Shown: in pieces, positions 36,772-45,846 of the stretch
Position numbering within the stretch: the stretch's first letter is position 1
Layout: every line of letters begins with the position of its first letter
NCBI RefSeq assembly: GCF_015277515.1
Contig: NZ_CP063767.1
Span: 1,054,001 to 1,118,000 of the forward strand
Direction of reading: 5' to 3'
Source of the DNA: Thermophilibacter immobilis
Lineage (GTDB): Bacteria; Actinomycetota; Coriobacteriia; Coriobacteriales; Atopobiaceae
Length of the DNA stretch: 64,000 nucleotides
The notes under the pieces: generated by a model
Databases searched by the model: none
What the model was told of the DNA's origin: nothing
What the model saw: only the letters and a program-made list of their open reading frames with translations
Made by a program: the position numbers and the translations under genes

Positions 36772-37653
36772 CTACTGCAACTTGAAGTTGTTGACCATCT
36801 CGTACCACTCGGCGATGCCGGAGTGGTCGTCCTTCGCGTGGCCGTTGACCTTGAGGGACTGCATGACCTCCATGGCAAGCGACGTGAACGGCGCGCTCAC
36901 GTTGACGCCGTGAGAGGTGTCGAGGGCATTCTGGAGGTCCTTGATGTGGAGCTCGATGCGAAAGCCCGGGGTGAAGTCTCCCTTGAAGATCTTCTCGGAC
37001 TTCTGGTCCATGACCGTAGAGCCCGCGAGGCCGCTGCGAATGGCCTGATAGACGTTCTCGGGGTCCACGCCGGCCTTCTTGGCGAGCGAGTAGGCCTCGG
37101 AGATGGCCGCGATGTTGATGGCGACGATCATCTGGTTGGCGAGCTTGGTGATGTTGCCCGCGCCCACGCCCCCCACGAGGGTGACGGTGGAGGACATCGT
37201 CTTGAGAAGCTCCTCGTACTTGGCAAAGACCTCCGGCTTGCCACCCACCATGACGGCGATGGTGCCGTCGATGGCCTTGGGCTCGCCACCGGAAACAGGA
37301 GCGTCGAGAAAGTCGACGCCGAGCTTCTCGAGACGCTCGGCGAAGTCGCGGCTGGCGAGGGGCGCGATGGAGCTCATGTCGATGACGGCCTTGCCGGCAC
37401 TGAGGCCCTCCGCCACACCGCCCTCGTCAAACAGAGCACCCTCGACGTTGGGTGAGTTCTGGAGCATGGTGATGATGACGTCCGCGCGCTCGGCGACCTC
37501 CTTGCCGCTGCTGCAGGTAACTCCGCCCGCGGCGATGAGCTCCTCGGCGCGCTCCATGTGGTAATCGTAGGCGTAGACCGTGTTGCCGGCCTTCTGGACG
37601 TTCAGGGACATGGGCTTGCCCATGATGCCAAGACCGATGAAACCAACGTTCAT
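36772..37653 (-). CDS. garR: Tartronate semialdehyde reductase (2-hydroxy-3-oxopropionate reductase)
   Basis: GarR reduces tartronate semialdehyde to D-glycerate with NAD(P)H in glyoxylate/glucarate metabolism. The 293-residue beta-hydroxyacid dehydrogenase has the nucleotide motif GFIGLGIMGKPM, the substrate motif DAPVSGGEPKAIDGT and the catalytic Lys in GAGNITKLANQMIV. It lies just upstream of the glycerate kinase remnant on the same strand order, so the pathway's next enzyme has been lost here unless another copy exists. Confidence 0.9.
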   Translation of the reverse strand: MNVGFIGLGIMGKPMSLNVQKAGNTVYAYDYHMERAEELIAAGGVTCSSGKEVAERADVIITMLQNSPNVEGALFDEGGVAEGLSAGKAVIDMSSIAPLASRDFAERLEKLGVDFLDAPVSGGEPKAIDGTIAVMVGGKPEVFAKYEELLKTMSSTVTLVGGVGAGNITKLANQMIVAINIAAISEAYSLAKKAGVDPENVYQAIRSGLAGSTVMDQKSEKIFKGDFTPGFRIELHIKDLQNALDTSHGVNVSAPFTSLAMEVMQSLKVNGHAKDDHSGIAEWYEMVNNFKLQ

Positions 37654-37683
37654 GCTGTCTCCTTTTACTCGAACGTTTAGTGA

Positions 37684-38227
37684 CTATGCAGGATCGGGGC
37701 ATCCCAAGAGAAACGCCCGGATTGCCGTCTCGCCCGCTATGGGCAGGCTTTTGTTCACTCGCGCGATGCACTCGTCAAGCGAACAGGGCTCCGTCAGGGA
37801 GGGAACCACAAGATCGATTCCGGCCTCGTAGACCGCGCCCACGTCATCCGCACGGCTGCCCACGACGGCCACCACAGGGACACCGTAGAGCTTGGCGAGA
37901 CGCGCAACGCCCACGGGAGCCTTGCCAAAGGAGGATTGCGCGTCCATACGACCCTCCCCGGTGATGACGAGGTCTGCATCACCCATGGACCGAGCAAGGC
38001 CAATGGCGTCGAGCACGAAGTCCGCTCCTTGCACGATTCGGGCGTCACAGAAGGCGGCAAGCGCGGCACCGAGGCCGCCCGCTGCGCCCGACCCCGGAAG
38101 GGAGGCGACGTCTCGTCCGATGGTCTGCTCTACTATACGGGCGTAGCTGGCCATCCAGTTGTCGAGCTCCTTGAGCTCACCCTGTCCGAAGCCCTTCTGG
38201 GGCCCGTAGACGTAGACCGTCGCCTGC
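37684..38227 (-). pseudogene. garK: Glycerate kinase (GarK/GlxK type), N-terminal half deleted
   Basis: The remaining about 180 residues are the C-terminal half of a type-I glycerate kinase: VYGPQKGFGQGELKELD, LPGSGAAGGLGAALAAF, DLVITGEGRMDAQSSFGKAPVGVARLAK and VPVVAVVG. Family proteins are about 380 residues, so roughly 200 N-terminal residues are missing. Upstream of about 38227 the frame only reads antisense through the neighbouring aldo-keto reductase fragment. D-glycerate from GarR would normally be phosphorylated by this enzyme. A broken gene, not a short variant, because the GTP/ATP and substrate lobes are both incomplete. Confidence 0.88.
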
Positions 38228-38704
38228 ATGGAGGAGCTCGTCGAGCACGGCAAGATCGGCGCATGGGGCGTCTCCAACTTCGACGTGGACGACATGGAGG
38301 AGCTCTGGCGCATACCCGACGGCCAACACTGCCAGGTGAACCAGGTGCTCTACCACCCCGCCTCGCGCGGCATCGAATTTAACCTGCTTCCCTGGATGCG
38401 CAGCCACGACGTGGCTCTCATGGCGTACTGCCCCCTCGCGCAGGCGGGGTCGCTTCGTCGCGGCCTCTTCTCGAGCCCGGAGCTCACCGCGGTGGCACAG
38501 CGGCATGAAGCCACCGTGCCCCAGGTCATTCTCGCCTGGGACGTGCGCGACGGACATACCGTCGCCATTCCCAAGAGCTGCACGCCTGAGCACGCACGCG
38601 AGAACGCGGCAGCGGCAAACATCCAGCTTGATACCGAGGACCTCGCGCTCATTGACAAGGCCTGGCCCGCACCGAGCCGTAAGGTCCCCCTCGACATCCA
38701 GTGA
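38228..38704 (+). pseudogene. Aldo-keto reductase, N-terminal part deleted
   Basis: The fragment encodes about 158 residues of the C-terminal part of an aldo-keto reductase barrel: MEELVEHGKIGAWGVSNF, VNQVLYHPASRGIEFNLLPW, MAYCPLAQAG and IPKSCTPEHARENAAA, the last being part of the NADPH site. The usual first 110-130 residues, including catalytic Asp, Tyr and Lys, are missing. It abuts the glycerate kinase remnant head-to-head, and the single junction explains both truncations. The ATG at 38228 is an internal codon of the original gene. Confidence 0.88.
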
Positions 38705-38857
38705 TGGTGCTCCTAAAACCACGTTTGCGATCCTAGTGAGCCCGCACGTCGAGCGCTACGCCCCCTGAAGCTGTCCTTTGGGTATACAGGGCTCATAAGC
38801 ATGTGTCGCGTCGAGAACGTGGGCGCGCACTTTGGCACACGACGAAGGGAGCACGAC

Positions 38858-39916
38858 ATGGGACGCAGGCCTATCAGGGTGGTTCAGTACGGCTGCGGCA
38901 AGATGGCAAAGTACACGATTCGCTACCTGCACGAGCACGGCGCGCAGCTCGTCGGCGCCATAGACACCAATCCGGACGTCGTGGGCGTGGACGCGGGAGA
39001 GTTCGCAGGCCTGCCCGTGAAGCTCGGCGTCAAGATCTCCGCCGACGCGGAGCAGGTGCTCGACGAGAGCGCCCCGGACGTCGCGATCCTCGAGCTCTTC
39101 AGCCTCATGGATGACATTGAGCCCATGGCCGAGCAGTGCGTCGCCCGCGGCATCAGCGTCATAACCACCTGCGAGGAGGCCACCTTCCCGTGGACCACCT
39201 CCTCGGCCGTGACCAACCGCCTCGACGCCATCGCCCGGGAGACAGGTGCCACCATGATCGGCGCGGGCATGGAGGACGTCTTCTGGGTGCACGTCGTGGG
39301 GCTTCTCGCCGGGGCCGTCAACCGCATCGACAAGATCGAGGGTGCCGTCTCCTACAACGTCGAGGAGTACGGCCTGGCCCTGGCCAAGGCGCACGGCGTC
39401 GGCCTCACGCCCGACGAGTTCGAGAATACCCTCGCCCACCCGGACGAAGTCGTCCCCTCCTACGTGTGGAACTCAAACGAGGCCCTGGCACAGCTTCTGG
39501 GCCTCACGATCTCCGAGATCGTCCAGGAGAACGTCCCCTACCTCGCCGAGAAGGACACCTACTCCGAGACCATGGGAGCAACCATCGCCGCCGGGCGGGT
39601 CCTGGGCATGAACACGCGCGTCACCACGAAGACCTACCAGGGCATCGACATCGTGACCTCGCAGATCGGCAAGGTCTACGGCCCAGACGACGGCGACCTC
39701 TGCGACTGGAGGATCTCCGGCGAGCCCGACACGACCTTCCACGTGGATAAGCCCGCGACCGTCGAGCACACCTGTGCCACGGTCGTGCAGCGCATCCCCA
39801 CCGTGCTCGCGGCGCCTGCGGGCTACCACACCTTCGACGAGCTCGAGCCCCTGCGCTACCTCACGCAGCCCCTCGCGATCGAGGAGGACTCAGGCTGCGA
39901 CTGCGGCTGCTGCTAG
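38858..39916 (+). CDS. 2,4-diaminopentanoate dehydrogenase-like oxidoreductase
   Basis: The 352-residue protein has an N-terminal dihydrodipicolinate-reductase-type Rossmann domain ([32 protein letters not shown]). Overall it resembles clostridial 2,4-diaminopentanoate dehydrogenase (Ord) of ornithine fermentation and related amino-acid dehydrogenases. No other ornithine-pathway gene is adjacent, so the substrate is open. It ends in a Cys-rich tail, SGCDCGCC, which could bind metal and is not expected for Ord. ATG 38858 has AAGGGAG upstream. A terminator follows, overlapping the converging gene. Confidence 0.7.
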   Translation: MGRRPIRVVQYGCGKMAKYTIRYLHEHGAQLVGAIDTNPDVVGVDAGEFAGLPVKLGVKISADAEQVLDESAPDVAILELFSLMDDIEPMAEQCVARGISVITTCEEATFPWTTSSAVTNRLDAIARETGATMIGAGMEDVFWVHVVGLLAGAVNRIDKIEGAVSYNVEEYGLALAKAHGVGLTPDEFENTLAHPDEVVPSYVWNSNEALAQLLGLTISEIVQENVPYLAEKDTYSETMGATIAAGRVLGMNTRVTTKTYQGIDIVTSQIGKVYGPDDGDLCDWRISGEPDTTFHVDKPATVEHTCATVVQRIPTVLAAPAGYHTFDELEPLRYLTQPLAIEEDSGCDCGCC

Positions 39917-40914
39917 CGCACGGAGTGTCTAGCTGACGGTTGGACGCGTGGAGCCTCGTGCTCCGCGCGTCCTTTTGTCTTGGAGCACCTGAGCGCGAAG
40001 CCAAAGAGCGAGGCGACGACCTGCTGGAAGAGGGTGCCAATCACCACGGGAAACATCACCTCGCCCGGAAAGTACTCGCCGGCGATGACGGCCCCGGCAG
40101 ATATGTTGCGCAAACCGCACAGATAGGTCAGCGCCACCCTCTGGGCGTGGTTCGCGTGGGTGAGGCGCTCGGCCACGAGGCCGAGTGCATATCCCAGGGT
40201 TGAGAAGAGCCCGATAAAGACCGTCACCGCGGCGAGCGTGGGGGTGAGGGCGCACATGTAGGGAGCCACGCCCGTTGAGTTGGTCAGGATGACGAGGACG
40301 AGCACCAGCTTTGCCGCCGGTGCCATGACGGGCGAAAGCTCGTGGGCCGCTCGCCCGCGCGAGACCTCGTTGAAGGTGGTCCCCAGAAGCGCCGGAAGGG
40401 CTATGGAGACGGTCATCTCGCCCATCATGCGCGCGGCGTCGACCTCCACCTCCTGGCCGAGAAGCACGTGGAGGGTGAGGGGGATCGTGAGCGGCGCGAG
40501 CGTCGTCGAGACAAGTATCGTGGCGAGCCCAAGGGAGGGGTCGCCGCCCAGCATGGCTATCCACATGCTCGAGACCACCGCGACGGGCACGCTGTACTCC
40601 AGCACGATCCCGCAGACGAGGTTGGGGCTCGCCGAGAAGAACAGCGAGGCGAGGAGAAACGCAAGCGCGGGCATGACGACTGCGGACACGAAGAGCGCCG
40701 CGAGCATCTGGGTGGGATGGCGCAGCGTCCTGAGGAGGTTGCCGAACGTGTTGGAGAGTGCGCCCTGGAACGTCATGAACGCGAACAGGAGCGTCACCCA
40801 GGGCTTGAGAATGCTCAGCTGACTCGGGAAGAGCGCCCCGAGCACCACGCACGAGGGGGCGATTATCGCCATGTGGCTCCCGATAAGCCCGCCGAACCGC
40901 TTCCAGCTATCCAA
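39913..40914 (-). CDS. BASS (bile acid:Na+ symporter) family transporter
   Basis: The 333-residue protein has about ten membrane helices and the BASS-type pattern, including [16 protein letters not shown]-like and [32 protein letters not shown] segments. The family moves organic anions (bile acids, pantoate, pyruvate and others) with sodium; the cargo here is unknown. A TTG start at 40914 is proposed because AAGGGAG lies five bases upstream and upstream residues look non-coding; an ATG at 40872 is the fallback. Its last four bases overlap the stop of the converging dehydrogenase gene. Confidence 0.78.
   Translation of the reverse strand: MDSWKRFGGLIGSHMAIIAPSCVVLGALFPSQLSILKPWVTLLFAFMTFQGALSNTFGNLLRTLRHPTQMLAALFVSAVVMPALAFLLASLFFSASPNLVCGIVLEYSVPVAVVSSMWIAMLGGDPSLGLATILVSTTLAPLTIPLTLHVLLGQEVEVDAARMMGEMTVSIALPALLGTTFNEVSRGRAAHELSPVMAPAAKLVLVLVILTNSTGVAPYMCALTPTLAAVTVFIGLFSTLGYALGLVAERLTHANHAQRVALTYLCGLRNISAGAVIAGEYFPGEVMFPVVIGTLFQQVVASLFGFALRCSKTKGRAEHEAPRVQPSARHSVR
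39942..39976 (+). terminator. Rho-independent terminator of the dehydrogenase gene
   Basis: A 13-base stem (GGACGCGTGGAGC / GCTCCGCGCGTCC, one T-G pair) with loop CTCGT is followed by TTTT. It lies inside the 3' end of the converging BASS transporter gene. Confidence 0.88.
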
Positions 40915-41049
40915 GAACGCTCCCTTCGCCTGCCCCCATACTAGGACACGTGCGACATGTGCGATTCTCGGAAGCGCGGGCTCGGCCGTACGGGTAAGAG
41001 AGCAGCAATGCGTCACGCGCGTCGCGCGTCAGAGAGAAAGGGGCCGACC

Positions 41050-41628
41050 ATGGCCGGTTTGAAGCAACGAGAGACCACCATCTACCTCGCGGCAGGCTGC
41101 TTCTGGGGAGCCGAGCAGCTGTTTCGCGGCATGCCGGGCGTCACGGGGACCTGCGTGGGATACGCCAACGGCAACGGCGTGGCCGGAGTCGACGAGGCCA
41201 CCTACGAGAGCGTGTGCGCGAACGAGACCGGCTTCCACGAGACCTGCCGGGTGAGCTTCGACCCCGCGCGGACCTCCCTGGACGCCCTGCTCTACGCCTA
41301 CTTCCGCGTCATCGACCCTACGCTCGTCGACCGTCAGGGCAACGACCGCGGCAGCCAGTACCAGGCCGGCGTCTTCTGGCCTGCCGATGACGAGGCAACG
41401 CGGGGCGAGGTCCTGCGCGTGGGCACAATCGAGCGCACCCGCACCGAGGCGAAGCACGGGGCGAACAGCTTCCGCGTACGGCTCGAGGCGCTGCGCGACT
41501 TCTATCCCGCCGAGGAGTGCCACCAGGACTACCTCGTCAAGAATCCCGGGGGCTACTGCCACATCTCGCCTGCGGCCATGCGCGAACTCCAGGCAGCTCC
41601 CCTCGATCCGGAGTACTACGAGGCGTAG
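41050..41628 (+). CDS. msrA: Peptide methionine-S-sulfoxide reductase MsrA
   Basis: MsrA repairs S-methionine sulfoxide using thioredoxin. The 192-residue protein has the catalytic motif GCFWGAEQLF (Cys at residue 17), the HETCRVSFDP and YAYFRVIDPT blocks and the NDRGSQYQAGVFW motif. The C terminus AEECHQDYLVKNPGGYC provides recycling cysteines. Start is the ATG with GAAAGGGG upstream. The downstream 280 bases hold two long hairpins. Confidence 0.95.
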   Translation: MAGLKQRETTIYLAAGCFWGAEQLFRGMPGVTGTCVGYANGNGVAGVDEATYESVCANETGFHETCRVSFDPARTSLDALLYAYFRVIDPTLVDRQGNDRGSQYQAGVFWPADDEATRGEVLRVGTIERTRTEAKHGANSFRVRLEALRDFYPAEECHQDYLVKNPGGYCHISPAAMRELQAAPLDPEYYEA

Positions 41629-41647
41629 TCCCTTCCTTACCAGAGAT

Positions 41648-41702
41648 GCTGCATGTGCCCCGCCGAGGTCTTCTCGGCTTTGTTGGACGGGGCACATGCA
41701 GC
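41648..41702. terminator. Nested long hairpin downstream of msrA
   Basis: Perfect 15-base outer arms GCTGCATGTGCCCCG (41648-41662) and CGGGGCACATGCAGC (41688-41702) enclose an inner 5-base stem CCGAG/CTCGG. It is placed between converging msrA and pcp and could terminate either transcript; a REP-type repeat is the alternative. Confidence 0.7.
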
Positions 41703-41803
41703 GTCCCCTTGTGAGAAAAAGCGTCGAGCGCCCCATGGGTGCTTCTTGCGGAGTCACGGCGGGCCCCACGGGGCATATGCGGCGGATGCGTGCGAAAGAA
41801 CGC

Positions 41804-41847
41804 GACCTGCCCCGCAGAAGCTGAGGAGACTCTCTGCGGGGCAGGTC
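41804..41847. terminator. Second long hairpin between msrA and pcp
   Basis: Perfect 15-base arms GACCTGCCCCGCAGA (41804-41818) and TCTGCGGGGCAGGTC (41833-41847) with a 14-base loop. Between the two hairpins (41703-41803) is GC-rich sequence with smaller palindromes and no gene. Confidence 0.7.
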
Positions 41848-41907
41848 TACATGAGCGACGAGAAGTGCCGCGGGGGCCTGTTCGACCGCGCCCGCTCGCC
41901 TGAGGCG

Positions 41908-42558
41908 TTAGTGCGTGATGCCCGTGGAGACGGCGACGTCCTCCTCGTGCGCGAGCGCCGCGGACAGGGCCACGCGCAGCCCCTCGGTCATGGTGGGGAC
42001 GCTCATGCTCGGCGTGACGGCGGGGAGGTGCGTGGCCTGCTCGGTCGCGTAGGGCACGTGCAAAAAGCCGCCGCGCACGCCCGGGTGCCGGGTCGCCAGG
42101 GCGTGGAGCAGTGCGTACATGACGTCGTTACACACGTAGGTGCCCGCCGTGTAGGAGACGTCGGCCGGGACGCCCGCCTCGCTCATCGCCTGCGCCATGG
42201 CCTTCACCGGCAGCGTGGCGAAGTAGGCGTCGGGACCGTCGGGCTCGATCTTCTCGCCGGCGGGTTGGTAGCCGTCGTTGTCGGGGATGCGGCCGTCCGC
42301 GCAGTTGATGCCCACGAACTCGGGCGTGAGCTTGGCGCGCCCGCCGGCCTGTCCCACGCAGAGCACGAGGTCCGGGGACTCCCGCTCGATGGCGGCCTCT
42401 ACGGCCTCGGGGGCCCGGCCGAAGACGACCGGAATCTCAACTTTCGCGACCTGCGCGCCGTCGATGGCGTCGGGCAGCGCGCGCACCGCCTCCCACGCGG
42501 GGTTCATGGTCTCGCCGCCGAAGGGCTCGAAGCCCGTCACCAGAATCTTTCGTGCCAT
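41908..42558 (-). CDS. pcp: Pyrrolidone-carboxylate (pyroglutamyl) peptidase
   Basis: Pcp removes N-terminal pyroglutamate from peptides, releasing 5-oxoproline. The 216-residue C15 peptidase has the N-terminal ILVTGFEPFGGETMNPAWE, catalytic Cys in TAGTYVCNDVMY and catalytic His in GFLHVPYATEQ. The start at 42558 begins at the conserved block. It lies downstream of the DUF969/DUF979 transporter genes, a widespread three-gene arrangement that couples uptake and cleavage of pyroglutamyl compounds. Confidence 0.95.
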   Translation of the reverse strand: MARKILVTGFEPFGGETMNPAWEAVRALPDAIDGAQVAKVEIPVVFGRAPEAVEAAIERESPDLVLCVGQAGGRAKLTPEFVGINCADGRIPDNDGYQPAGEKIEPDGPDAYFATLPVKAMAQAMSEAGVPADVSYTAGTYVCNDVMYALLHALATRHPGVRGGFLHVPYATEQATHLPAVTPSMSVPTMTEGLRVALSAALAHEEDVAVSTGITH

Positions 42559-42611
42559 GGTAGCTCTCCTTTCGATTTCGCCGGACACGCTTCGTCAAGC
42601 CGTCGGGCTGA

Positions 42612-43577
42612 CTAGAGCGCGACCAGGACGATCATCATCACGATCTGGAACGCGAGCATGATAAGGGCGGGGACGACCTGCTTCTTGATGACGCCGTACT
42701 CGTCGCCCATCTCCAGGATGGCGACGGGTACGATGTTGAAGTTGGCCGCCATGGGCGTCATGAGCGTGCCGCAGAACCCGCAGGTGAGCGCCAGCGAACC
42801 GACGACGGTCGGGTCCGCACCCAGGGAGAGCACGAACGGCGCCCCGATGCCCACGGTCATGACCGTGATAGCGGCGAAGGCGTTGCCCATGATCACGGTG
42901 AAGATGGCCATGCCCAGGCAGTAGACCACGATTCCCACGACGAGGTTGCCCTGCGGGATCACAGCCCCCACGATCTCGGAGATCACGTCGCCCACGCCGG
43001 CCGCCGTGAAGGTGGCACCCAGGATGGCCAGGAGCGTGGGCAGCATGATGAGCGGGCCCACGGTGTCGAGCATGCGGCGCGAGTCCTCGAGAAAGACGCG
43101 CGGGCCGTTCTTCTTGGGGCGCAGCACGGCGAGAATGACCATGCCCAGCAGCACGCCCACGGTGATGCCCACGAGCGAGCTGATCTTGGTGAACAGCGCG
43201 AAGACGAGGGCGACGACGCCTATGGAGAAGGCCGGGATGAAGATCTTGGTGCCGATGGCCTCGAAGCCGCCTGCGGTCTCGGCCTCGGTCGGCCTGAGCT
43301 TGTCGACGCCAGCTCCCACCTGCCTGAAAATCGTGGGGAGCACCATCACGATCACGAGCGCGCCGACGAGCTCGGAGGGGATCCAGCGGCCGATGACGAA
43401 GAGCAGGCCCAGGACGCCCCAGAAGACGGCGGTGCCCACGCGCTTCTCGTTGGTCCGGTCGCGGAGGTTGCGGACGGCGGCGTAGATGCACACGAGGCCG
43501 ATGATGACATAGACGACCTCGAGGAGCTTCTCGGACAAGGTGACGTCCGCGCTCTGGATGAACTCGACGGGTCCCAT
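42612..43577 (-). CDS. DUF979 family permease subunit (putative 5-oxoproline transporter)
   Basis: The 321-residue membrane protein has about nine helices and DUF979 signatures such as AAITVMTVGIGAPFVL and CGFCGTLMTPMAANFNIVPVAILEM. It is always found with DUF969 and pcp; current database naming proposes a 5-oxoproline transporter. It starts directly after the DUF969 stop (TAGATG), so the subunits are made together. Substrate is inferred from the pcp neighbour. Confidence 0.85.
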   Translation of the reverse strand: MGPVEFIQSADVTLSEKLLEVVYVIIGLVCIYAAVRNLRDRTNEKRVGTAVFWGVLGLLFVIGRWIPSELVGALVIVMVLPTIFRQVGAGVDKLRPTEAETAGGFEAIGTKIFIPAFSIGVVALVFALFTKISSLVGITVGVLLGMVILAVLRPKKNGPRVFLEDSRRMLDTVGPLIMLPTLLAILGATFTAAGVGDVISEIVGAVIPQGNLVVGIVVYCLGMAIFTVIMGNAFAAITVMTVGIGAPFVLSLGADPTVVGSLALTCGFCGTLMTPMAANFNIVPVAILEMGDEYGVIKKQVVPALIMLAFQIVMMIVLVAL

Positions 43578-44309
43578 CTACTCCGCCCCCCCTCCTGCGC
43601 TGGACACGTCGGTGGCCGCAGTCGACTTCTTGGCCAGCTCGTCAGCGTCCCTGCGGCAGAGCCTGCGATCGAACACGAAGTAGTAGACGGTCGTGACGGC
43701 CACGGCGACGACGGCGACGGGGATCTGTATGGCCGCGAGCTGCGGGAGCTCGACCGCGTAGCCGAGGTCGGACATGGTCCCCTGGACGAGCAGCATGCCC
43801 GAGCCGCCCACGAACAGCACCTGGCCGAAGAACCAGGCGACGTTCTCCATGCCGGCCGCCATTCCCTTGAGGGAGTCGCGGTGCCTCTCGGAGATCCTGC
43901 GGCCGTCCATCTCGTCGGCCGCCTCTGCCATGGGCATGACGACGGGCTTCACGAAGCCCGCGACGCCCCCAAAGCCCACGTTGAACGCGGCGAAGATGAC
44001 GCGGAACACCCCATAGGCACCCATCACCAGCCCGGCCGAGGCATTCTTGACGCGCTCCATGAGCGACCTGGCAGCCTCCTTGAGGCCGTTGCGCTCGAGG
44101 GTGCCCGTCAGCAGGAAGATGACCACGCTGATGAGCATGTTGCGGTTGGAGACGAAGCCCTTGCCCATGGTCTGGAGAAAGGCGACGGGGTCCATCCCCG
44201 CTATGACGGCCGTGACGACCGCCGCGATCATGATGGTGAGGATGGAGTCCCACTTGAGGGCGAACCCAACCACCACGATCAGGATTCCGAGCAGCTTTAT
44301 CAGTTCCAT
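43578..44309 (-). CDS. DUF969 family permease subunit (putative 5-oxoproline transporter)
   Basis: The 243-residue membrane protein has about six helices with the DUF969 blocks MELIKLLGILIVVVGFALKWDSI, FVSNRNMLISVVIFLLTG and FAAFNVGFGGVAGFVKPVVMPMAEAA. AGGAGG precedes the ATG. It is the first gene of the operon DUF969-DUF979-pcp. The C-terminal tail is cytoplasmic and charged. Confidence 0.86.
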   Translation of the reverse strand: MELIKLLGILIVVVGFALKWDSILTIMIAAVVTAVIAGMDPVAFLQTMGKGFVSNRNMLISVVIFLLTGTLERNGLKEAARSLMERVKNASAGLVMGAYGVFRVIFAAFNVGFGGVAGFVKPVVMPMAEAADEMDGRRISERHRDSLKGMAAGMENVAWFFGQVLFVGGSGMLLVQGTMSDLGYAVELPQLAAIQIPVAVVAVAVTTVYYFVFDRRLCRRDADELAKKSTAATDVSSAGGGAE

Positions 44310-44616
44310 GTAACCTCCTCGCTGTCGCGTGAGACGAGCGCCTCTGGTACGCGCTCGGTCCCCTCTTGTTTCCAGGGGTGCTTATCCGCAGCTTCCATTC
44401 TCGTTCATGAGCGGCCTCGCGGCGTACGACGCGCGAGTCGTTGCGCATACGGAAACAAAGAGCGGCCGTGTCGAGCCTGTCTGTGCGCACGGAACGGTGC
44501 CTCGGGGAGGCGATTTTGTGTGTAGGGGCAGGCTCGTGTGGTTGATCGTGGGAAGTCGATCTCAGACGTACGTACTCGCAAAGGTCGACGAGGTTCTGCT
44601 GGGACTTGTCAGGTGC
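44310..44616. other. 307-base intergenic region without a gene
   Basis: Lies between the 5' end of the DUF969 operon and the 3' end of the MFS gene. It should hold the DUF969 promoter, which I cannot define. It contains one copy (44470-44536) of the 67-69 base palindromic repeat described separately. No coding signal was found on either strand. Confidence 0.7.
44470..44536. repeat. Palindromic repeat, copy A
   Basis: About 67 bases beginning GTCGAGCCTG and ending GGGGCAGGCTCG. Its outer ends are mutually inverted and it aligns by eye with copies at 49258-49326 and 54481-54549. REP-like, extragenic. Confidence 0.7.
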
Positions 44617-45846
44617 CTAGTGGGTCGTGGACGTAACCTGAGCGGGATTTCTGAAGATGACAAAGTGGGTCGTCAGCGCAAGAGCCATGAAGGCGGCTCC
44701 CACCCCGCACATGCCCGTCCAACCGAACGACTGGAAGGCCGTCGCTCCCAAAAACGAGCCCAGTGAGCCCCCGACGAAGTAGGAGAACATGAATACCGTG
44801 TTGGTGCGGCTGCGCACCTCGTCCCCGAGAGACTGGACGCGATCCATGTTGGAGACCTGCCCGAACTGGTTTCCCAGGTCGAGAACGACGGCGCCCACGC
44901 CGAGGCCCCACACGGAGCGACCGAGCAAGAAGAGCAGGGCAAAGGCGGCTGACGAGAGCACGGTGCCCACCCCCACGGAGAAGCGTGCCCCACGCCGGTC
45001 GCAGACGCCGCCGATGAAGTGAGCGGCGATGACGCCCGCAAGCCCCACGAGGCCCATGAGGCCCGCCTCGCGCGGGCCTAGCCCGAAGGTCGGCGAGCTC
45101 AGCCAGAAGGACAGCGAGGTCCAGAAGGCGCTGAACGCCCCAAACATGAGAAAGCCGTTGCAGGCGCTCTCGCGCAGGGGCCTCCACCTGCGAACCAGCC
45201 CCGGAAGGGAGCGTAGGAGCGCACCGTAGCCCACGCGAGACTGCCCTCGGTCCGCCGGGAGGGACCATCGTATCGCAAAGGAGAGCGCCGCAACGAGAGC
45301 CGCGGCGGCGACAAACACGAGACGCCACCCCAGGACGCTTCCCAAGAGGCCCGAGAAGGTGCGCGAGAGGAGGATTCCCACGAGAAGGCCGCTCATGACG
45401 TCGCCTATGACCCGGCCCCTCTCGGACTCAGGGGCAAGGTGGGCGGCATAGGGGACTATGAGCTGCGGGACGATGGAGACCACACCGACGGCCAGAAGAG
45501 AGGCGAGGAGCGCGGGAAAGCTTTGCGCGCAGGCGACCAACACGAGCGCGACCGCGGACACGAGCATCATGCGCCCCACGAGCGCGCGCCGCTCGAGCAT
45601 GTCGCCGAGGGGCACGATTAGCAGCAGGCCGAGGGCGTAGCCGACCTGCGCGCAGGTGGCGGCGAGCCCGGCGGCGCCCTGCGTCACGGAGAACTCCGCG
45701 GCCACGTCCGTCTCGAGGGGCTGGATGTAGTAGAGGCTCGCGACGCAGACCCCGCAGGTCAGCGCCATGAGCACGACGAGGGGTCGTGTGAGCTCGAAGC
45801 GCCCGCGCGCCTCCGCCGCCATGTCGCTATCGCTGCGAGCTCGCAT
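44617..45846 (-). CDS. MFS efflux transporter
   Basis: The 409-residue protein has 12 membrane helices and MFS motifs: GYALGLLLIVPLGDMLERR (loop 2-3, motif A-like) and SERGRVIGDVMSGLLVGILLSR (motif C-like region). It resembles the YnfM/inner-membrane drug exporter branch. It overlaps the marR stop by 20 bases, so the pair is one operon with the regulator first; export of a compound sensed by the MarR protein is inferred. Confidence 0.88.
   Translation of the reverse strand: MRARSDSDMAAEARGRFELTRPLVVLMALTCGVCVASLYYIQPLETDVAAEFSVTQGAAGLAATCAQVGYALGLLLIVPLGDMLERRALVGRMMLVSAVALVLVACAQSFPALLASLLAVGVVSIVPQLIVPYAAHLAPESERGRVIGDVMSGLLVGILLSRTFSGLLGSVLGWRLVFVAAAALVAALSFAIRWSLPADRGQSRVGYGALLRSLPGLVRRWRPLRESACNGFLMFGAFSAFWTSLSFWLSSPTFGLGPREAGLMGLVGLAGVIAAHFIGGVCDRRGARFSVGVGTVLSSAAFALLFLLGRSVWGLGVGAVVLDLGNQFGQVSNMDRVQSLGDEVRSRTNTVFMFSYFVGGSLGSFLGATAFQSFGWTGMCGVGAAFMALALTTHFVIFRNPAQVTSTTH

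Noticed and set aside
38228-38704. A complete short aldo-keto reductase
   Set aside because: The catalytic Asp/Tyr/Lys part of the barrel is absent and the start abuts another truncated gene.
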